From positions 203,719,934-203,783,933 of the forward strand of contig CP136063.1 in NCBI GenBank assembly GCA_032622095.1: 64,000 nucleotides of DNA, given 5' to 3'. The DNA is from Siphonodentalium dalli. Its lineage: Eukaryota > Mollusca > Scaphopoda > Gadilida > Siphonodentaliidae. The notes under the pieces were generated by a model. The model was given only the letters and a program-made list of their open reading frames with translations, did no database searches and had not been told where the DNA came from. The position numbers and the translations under genes were made by a program. Below, piece by piece: positions 57,950-64,000 of the stretch (position 1 is the stretch's first letter; every line of letters starts with the position of its first letter).

Positions 57950-59165
57950 GCAAACGGTGTCAGACCGGTTTTCCGAAGACCTATTACTACGAAGGCCCAC
58001 AACTCCGAAGACCCGATTCTCCGACGGCCCACAACTCCGAAGACCCGTTTTTCCGACGGCCCACAACTCCGAAGACCCGATTCTCCGACGGCCCATAACT
58101 CCGAAGATCCGATTCTCCGAAAGCCCATAACTCCGAAGGGCCGATTCTCCGAAGACCTATAACTCCGAAGACCTATAACTCCGAAGGGCCGATTCTCCGA
58201 AGGTCCGATTCTCCGAAGATTTTGTTTTATCGGGGTATTATCGTTTACTAAATAGTGTACAGTCCAGTGGCGAAGCCAAGGGGTCCCAAAATTCCCACTG
58301 CCCCCATTAAACCTCTACTTGCTATTTCAGACAATATGGGCCCCTACCAAAACATGTCCAATGTCATGTAAACGCCCGGAAATCGTTCATGGGGCATCAA
58401 AATATTCAAACTTTTCCTTCTGCCCCCACCTAAATGGGAATCCTGGCCCGCAACTGACTATACACCAGATACTATAACGTTACGTTGGCCCATGAGATGC
58501 CAGAGTAAAATGTACAGGGGTGAACGGGGAAGAACTTGTCGCCCCCCATGCGCATGTTAGGCTACTCTGACATTCTTGCAGCGTTTCGTTATAATATACC
58601 CGGTGCACACCAGTGGCAGAGCCAGGGTTCCCATTCAGGGGTGCACATTAATTAGCATATGTGGGGGATATGTGGGGGATATATCATGCATATGATATGC
58701 CGAAAGCATATCACGAAGGCCTGATTTGGGGAGCGCATACATGGGAGGGGTCGCCCCCAATCGTTGGTCCGGGCACCCCTGGGCAGGAACACTGTGAATA
58801 TTTGAATGCCTAGGAGGGATTTCCTGACGTTTACATGACATTTGACATGTTTTTTGGGGGCGGTCTTCCCTAGGGCCCCATTGACCCCGCCACTGGACTG
58901 TACACTATTTAATAAGCGATAAAACATGATCTTCGGAGAATCGGACCTTCGGAGAATCGGCCCTTCGGAGTTATAGACCTTCGGAGTTATGAGCGTTCGG
59001 AGTTATAGGCCTTCGGAGTTATGGGCTTTCGGAGTTATGGGGTCTTCGGAGTTATGGGATTTCGGAGAATCGGGACTTCGGAGTTTGGGCTTTCGGAGAA
59101 TCGGGGCGTCGAAGAATCTGACCTTCGGAGAATCGGACCTTCGGAAAAACGCTACGTAACCGTGC
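57950..59165. mobile_element. Foldback-like element with tandem-repeat arms
   Basis: The left arm (~57957-58225) is a tandem series of short units such as ccgaagacccgattct and ccgacggcccacaact; the right arm (~58928-59155) is the same series inverted (cttcggagaatcgg, cttcggagttat). Inner inverted copies of aaatagtgtacagtccagtg continue the arms (58246-58265 and ~58890-58910). Outer ends share gtgcaaac...ccg. Arms made of tandem repeats around a unique core are the Foldback/Galileo architecture. The core has no recognised protein. Confidence 0.75.
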
Positions 59166-59690
59166 AAACTTGTTATTTATACAATATATAATCTAAAGCA
59201 AAGCCAAGATTGGTTTCATGAAATTTAGGCTGGATCTGTGACTACATATTTAACTATTCGATAAAGTGTACTCACTGATGAGTCATTACTTGATTCCCAA
59301 TCATTCATTTGCAGGATGCTCAGCTAATAGGTTCAATAAACAGCCAGAGTTAAACTTATTATATGAACAGCCCCTGAAATGAACGAATGGGAATCCATGC
59401 CTTGGCAGCTTCTCCTGCTTAAAATTAAAGAAAATGATAGGAGGAATCCCTAGCGATTGAATACATGAAATGGTGTCTTCTTTCAGATTGTTCCCTCGGC
59501 AAATATCATGAAGCATTTACTATGGAATTAAAACATACTCATGTGTTTAATAAATTTATTTTCAAAATCTTTAATCAACAAACTGAACAAATGAGTCTGT
59601 ATATTTATGAGCAAAAAATATTACATGTACCCCTTAAAATTAGCTACAGCAAAAGGCAATGCCGCAGAATCTAGAATATAATTCAATGCA
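59166..59690. other. Intergenic, nothing recognised
   Basis: No clear gene or repeat. Confidence 0.4.
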
Positions 59691-59699
59691 ATTCTAAAG

Positions 59700-60310
59700 C
59701 AATGCCATAGAACAATGAAAGTGTCAATGAAACAGTAGCTCAACTTAGAGGGGGGGGTAATTTAATGTGTTACAGTCAATGGAGCAATTAGAAATACGGA
59801 AAAGTTGAAATGTCTAGGTAATACTAGATGTCAACATTAAGAGATACAATCAGGGAAGGATCCAGAGAATTGTTGGGGACACCTGTTCTGTATTTGAGTA
59901 TGTCCCCATATAAATTTGGATGTTAAAAAATTCAGTACTGGACACTTGATTGTGCAAATAAAGCCTCTACATAATAGACTATATCATCTGCAGGTTGAAA
60001 AATTCCTTGAAAATACACTGGAAAATATGGAAAATCCAACTTGAATAAATACTATCAACTTGGAATTTGGGGACATTTGGGTCTCCAGAGTTTGGGCGCC
60101 CAAACCTGTAACAGGTATCAAAACATCTCTGGATCCTTCTCTGGATACAATGTATAAATAAAGTAAAATCCAAGATGGATGCTGGTGGCCATCTTTTTTA
60201 ACAGAATCAATATGAAGTTTTGTGACGATTGGATGAGGGATGAGGCCTGTAGGATGTGCCAAAGGAAATTGTTGACAGATACACACATGGACGACCAACC
60301 CATGGCAATA
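59700..60310 (-). repeat. Helitron-like tandem element, inverted short copy
   Basis: On the minus strand it runs from tttgagctattgccatgggt through acaatttcctttggcacatc and about one tandem unit to ttgagctactgtttcattga, matching both ends of the array at 51770-54230. Confidence 0.7.
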
Positions 60311-60354
60311 GCTCAAACCTGACTTCGTCAAGTTTAGTAAAAATGCCAATAATT

Positions 60355-60530
60355 ACAAGTTATATCTTAGGGAAAGTTCAGATAATAAGTTCAATAAACG
60401 ACCATAGGTCCTTTGTTGAACTTATTATCTCCACATTTCCCATCAATGAATAGGATTCCTTCTGCACTTTCTATTGTCTGCAGTCTGCTCATATTTCCTG
60501 AACATCCATCCAACTGAATAATTGAGTTTA
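60355..60530. repeat. PB-MITE group D interior fragment
   Basis: gataataagttcaataaacg with the inverse gttgaacttattatc, as in the copies at 8490 and 17071; termini missing. Confidence 0.55.
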
Positions 60531-60535
60531 ATATA

Positions 60536-60714
60536 TACAGTAATGCCCCAAGTAATTGACTCCTTTAACCACAGCAGAATTATGGGTAACTTTTCCGGAT
60601 TTAGTCGGAAATATGGCTTTTTGCTATTCATCGGAAAGCTCTCGGCTAAATCCTGAAAAGTTTCCTATAATTCTGCTGTGGTTAAAGGAGTCGATTACTT
60701 AGGGCATTACTGTA
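60536..60714. mobile_element. TA-MITE, internally shortened
   Basis: tacagtaatgccccaag to gggcattactgta, but one inner half-arm is deleted (left arm joins ggctaaatcctgaaaag directly). Confidence 0.88.
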
Positions 60715-61197
60715 CACTCTCTTTGAAAAGCCAACAAAATCCTAATGGATCTACGTCTCTAGATTTGTGCTTTATATTTCATTTCTATGACGACGCAGCA
60801 TTCCCAACATGACGTAATAAACCAGTGTTTCCAAATACGGAGTGCATTCCTGGCATAGTAAATGTTTGTGAGAATCGTAGTATTTAGAAATAGTTATAAA
60901 TACAATGCAAACGAATGATCAGTCATGAATATCGTTGACTGATAAAAACTTGAAGATGAGGTCTCCTATATTGCGATGAGTACAATGAATTATGGATATA
61001 TGACCTGTATTCAGTTTTCCAACAATAGTTGTGTTTGACAATGCGTGGGAAAATTGTCAACACGTCATTGACCTCTGATCTATGAAGTGATCTGTTATGC
61101 CAATTAACCAATGAAATCGGGTGTAGTCTGCACCACTCTCCAATGAAATGGAGGGAATCCCATCAATGCAGAAACTGATTTTAAATGATATGAGACG

Positions 61198-61406
61198 TAC
61201 AGTAATGCCCTAAATAGTCAACTCCTTAACCACAGCAGAATTATGGGTAATTTTTCAGGATTTAGTCGGAAATATGGCTTGTTGCCATTCATTGGAAAGC
61301 TCTGTGAGAGAATGAATGGCAACAAGCCATATTTCCGACTAAATCCTGAAAAGTTACCCATAATTCTGCTGCGGTTAAGGAGTCGATTATTTAGGTCATT
61401 ACTGTA
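61198..61406. mobile_element. TA-MITE, full copy
   Basis: tacagtaatgccctaaatag to aggtcattactgta, with a short central deletion. Confidence 0.9.
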
Positions 61407-62345
61407 GTCCTCAACTAATTTACAAATGCTGTATTAATAAACTAGATATGTGGGCGAAATAATTCCTGCTCCTTTCGCAATCGGAAATGTGTGATTTGTC
61501 ATATCGGTTTATGAATCTCATCGTTCTTGCGGTTGATTATTTAGGGCATTACATGTAGGTTCCTGGCCGTTAGGATTTTCGTTGGCTTTTCAAAGAGACT
61601 GCAATATATACTGCGTGGGAAAACCCGTTTAGTAATTTGTAAATAATGTGTAAAAACAGTGCCGCTGTAAATACACTATTTTGTTTGATCGACATAACAG
61701 TGTAACACTTGCCTGTACAACTGCATAGAACACAGCACATGGGAATTAATCTAATTTAAATTGAAATGAATGACACAAATAAACATCTGTTATTTGATTA
61801 TCAAATGCTGTCAGATAAGTTAAGATCTCATTTCATACACAGGAGACATTTTAATAGAGAAAATTGCAGGCAGACAAGCTTTATATTGTTAGTGAAAGAG
61901 ATGACTTCTCAAATATGGCATTAGGAATGTGAAATAACAACATTTGTAACAGGGGTATATGGACTTACTTTGACCATTCAATTGGCAAGGGTAACAACTA
62001 CTGTTCGTGATTTTTGTCCCAGAACCAAGACCAATTTGAACCAAATTTGGTGGGATGAGTCGATGTACCCTGGCAGATGTTATAATGTGGTTAGTTTTTC
62101 CAAATTTAATTTTAAAATTATAAATTAAATTTTCAACAACAAAAAATTGAGCCAGGAGTAAAAAAATGTTGGCAAATATTTGACTGGGTGACCTCATTTT
62201 AACAGATCTGAATGTGAGTCACCTAGGGAACATCCACACCAAATATGAACCCATTCGGTCTTATGGTTCTGGAGTGGATGTTTAAAGAATTGTTGATGTG
62301 TGGATGGATGGACGAACAGCTAGATGGATGGAAGGATGAGGAGTA
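61407..62345. other. Intergenic, small repeat fragments only
   Basis: A TA-MITE terminus (gattatttagggcattac) at ~61534 and an inverted copy of ctttgaaaagccaacaaaat (60722 vs ~61581); the rest is unrecognised. Confidence 0.5.
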
Positions 62346-62450
62346 TTGACTAAAGCTCCACTGGGAGACTTGTATATATAAGAGAATGCACTGGCACATG
62401 ATCTGTAATTCTGCACCAGCAAAGCTCCCAACATGAAACGGTTATAACAT
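62346..62450. mobile_element. PB-MITE group A right-end remnant
   Basis: tatataagagaatgcactgg, then ctgcaccagcaaagctccca and catgaaacggttata. Confidence 0.6.
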
Positions 62451-62872
62451 AGAAAACTCAAATTTAAAGCAGATCAAACAGGCATTCATATTCAAATCCA
62501 GTAACTTGTACTTGAACTAGTAGTCTGGCAGAGTATTTGCAATGTTACCCTAGTACATCAAGACCAGGAACCTTTGGCGTTCAAATTTCACAACCTCAAA
62601 AATGCTGATTGAAGTCACTTCCAACACATATACATGTGTTTTCTCAAAACTCTTATTTATATGGAGACCGTCAGATGGGATTCAAAGTGGGCAAGCAAAA
62701 ATTTATACATATCTGTAGCTCATTTTATATCATTTTTGGTTGAGTTATCTATACCAGTATACATGTAGGTGAAGAAAACAATGAATGCCCACTTGATACG
62801 AGACATTTTTCCGGCATTGTCGAGCAAATTATGACATAGGTTCCTTCCAACTTCCTGGCCCTGTACATATAT

Positions 62873-62912
62873 AGTAATACCCTAAATAATACTCTTTAAC
62901 AACAGCAGAGTG
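62873..62912. mobile_element. TA-MITE left-end fragment
   Basis: agtaataccctaaataat then ctctttaacaacagcagag, a broken left arm directly next to the full copy at 62913. Confidence 0.7.
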
Positions 62913-63130
62913 TACAGTAATGCCCTAAGTAATCGACTCCTTTAACCACAGCAGAATTATGGGTAACTTTTCAGGATTTAGTCGGAAATATGGCTTGTTG
63001 CCATTCATCAGAAAGCTCTCACTGAGAGCTTTCCGATGAATGGCAACAAGCCATATTTCTGACTAAATCCTGAAAAGTTACCCATAATTCCGCTGTGGTT
63101 AAGGAGTCAATTATTTAGGGCATTACTGTA
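62913..63130. mobile_element. TA-MITE, full copy
   Basis: tacagtaatgccctaagtaa to gggcattactgta, arms intact. Confidence 0.92.
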
Positions 63131-63165
63131 TCTGACAACAATATAAACCTAAAATCTGTTCACAT

Positions 63166-63702
63166 TAGGGCTGCAACGATACGGTTTTCAACGATACAAT
63201 ACCTATCATGATACACTGACGGCGATACGATACGTATCGTGATATGTTCCACCGCAGCAAGTTAGAAAGGCAAGTTACAAATGGCAACATGTAAATGTAA
63301 AGACTGAGTGGAAGATTCAATAGAGAAATTTTTTTTGTGGTCTCTGCAGTCTTATTTTATACTGGTAGTACAGAAATTTAAATGTATCCCTTAAATTTTA
63401 TGCCCATAGCTGCATCATTATTGATATCACCCAATACATTCCCTGAAGTATAATGACCTATGTACATGTGCTTGAATATCCATGCATATTTCAAAACAGG
63501 TCAGTTCTTGATAAAAATACAAATTAATAGGTTGCCAGAAATGTTGAGCTATGCATTCTGTTTGACTTCCACCTTAAAAATCCTACATCGTTAGTTTAGT
63601 TACTAGTACTGTATCGAGATACACATGACATGATACAATATGGCGTTTCGTGTATAAGTTTATCACGATGCATTGAATTCACGATGAATTGTTGCAGCCC
63701 TA
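63166..63702. mobile_element. hAT-type MITE (537 bp)
   Basis: Termini tagggctgcaacgat and the inverse of gttgcagcccta, the classic hAT MITE end, with repeated cgatacgatacgtatcgtga blocks inside. Perfect 8-bp target duplication gttcacat (63158-63165 and 63703-63710). Confidence 0.92.
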
Positions 63703-63774
63703 GTTCACATATGTTCACATATACTCACCAGTGTCAAGAACAATAAATATAGAATATTATAAATAAAAATAAAA

Positions 63775-63906
63775 CAGCCAGTTTGCTGATGGAAGTATAT
63801 ACAGATTGATGTGATTCACATGTGTCAGTTGGGGCCAGTCAATATAAAAACAGATTGATGTGACCCACATAATGCACATATGTCACGTGGTGCCAGTCAA
63901 TATAAA
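63775..63906. repeat. Two-copy tandem repeat, ~60 bp
   Basis: cagattgatgtgattcacat and cagattgatgtgacccacat, each ending ccagtcaatataaa. Confidence 0.7.
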
Positions 63907-64000
63907 GCCCATACAAGATCACAGTTTACCCGTGCAATTTCTTATTGGCTAAATCATGCATTTCTTTACAATTTTGTTGTTGTTTGGTAATAGAGTCACA

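Noticed and set aside
61889-62197. 102-codon minus-strand frame
   Set aside because: No known family, composition like surrounding non-coding sequence.

Overview
The window is eukaryotic genomic DNA: a split protein-coding gene with GT/AG introns, buried in dense and mostly non-autonomous DNA transposons. Low coding density, SINE-like tails, Helitron-like tandem elements and a Ty3/gypsy element point to an invertebrate animal. The abundance of ~160-bp Helitron-core-like tandem arrays is reminiscent of a mollusc or other lophotrochozoan, but that placement is a weak inference.

The only recognisable cellular gene is the 3' part of DPYD (dihydropyrimidine dehydrogenase, first and rate-limiting enzyme of uracil/thymine catabolism), plus strand, about 621-38829. 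Fourteen exons were placed by protein similarity and by splice sites. They cover human residues ~320 to the C-terminus: the NADPH domain, the end of the FAD domain, the whole FMN/pyrimidine TIM barrel with catalytic Cys671, and the C-terminal two-[4Fe-4S] ferredoxin domain. The first eight exons match the human exon 10-17 lengths exactly (170, 211, 185, 216, 165, 69, 84, 121 bp). Human exons 18 and 19 are one 263-bp exon here, and the last introns lie at different places. The upstream exons (N-terminal Fe-S and most of the FAD domain) lie outside the window.

The introns hold: TTAA-flanked piggyBac-like MITEs (called PB-MITE; four terminal groups A-D, several sharing one internal hairpin module); a palindromic TA-flanked Tc1/mariner-like MITE (TA-MITE); a 'GAGG' palindromic family with GAATGAGGTCCCCAGAGGG arms; three hAT-type elements with 8-bp target duplications (6218-7663, 28593-29680, and 63166-63702 beyond the gene); a ~5-kb 35-bp minisatellite (11929-17001); a 143-bp GC-rich minisatellite (~4433-5811) inside a PB-MITE; Helitron-like tandem elements; and a complete but decayed Ty3/gypsy LTR retrotransposon (23965-28520) with 5-bp target duplications.

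From 38830 to 64000 no second gene is recognisable. This part holds the 3' UTR with its own ~80-bp tandem repeat, a ~0.95-kb TIR element, a 1.8/2.9-kb tandem segmental duplication (42712-47403), a ~2.2-kb array of ~164-bp units (51770-54230), a textbook non-autonomous Helitron inserted in a TA-MITE (57188-57778), a Foldback-like element whose arms are tandem repeats (~57950-59165), and many more MITEs.

The most interesting pattern is that rearrangement breakpoints and minisatellite starts repeatedly fall at the centre of palindromic MITEs (near 4431, 11926, 17550, 42037, 43139, 44537 and 55490). This suggests that hairpin tips act as fragile sites in this genome. No bacterial-type system, CRISPR array or RNA gene was found.
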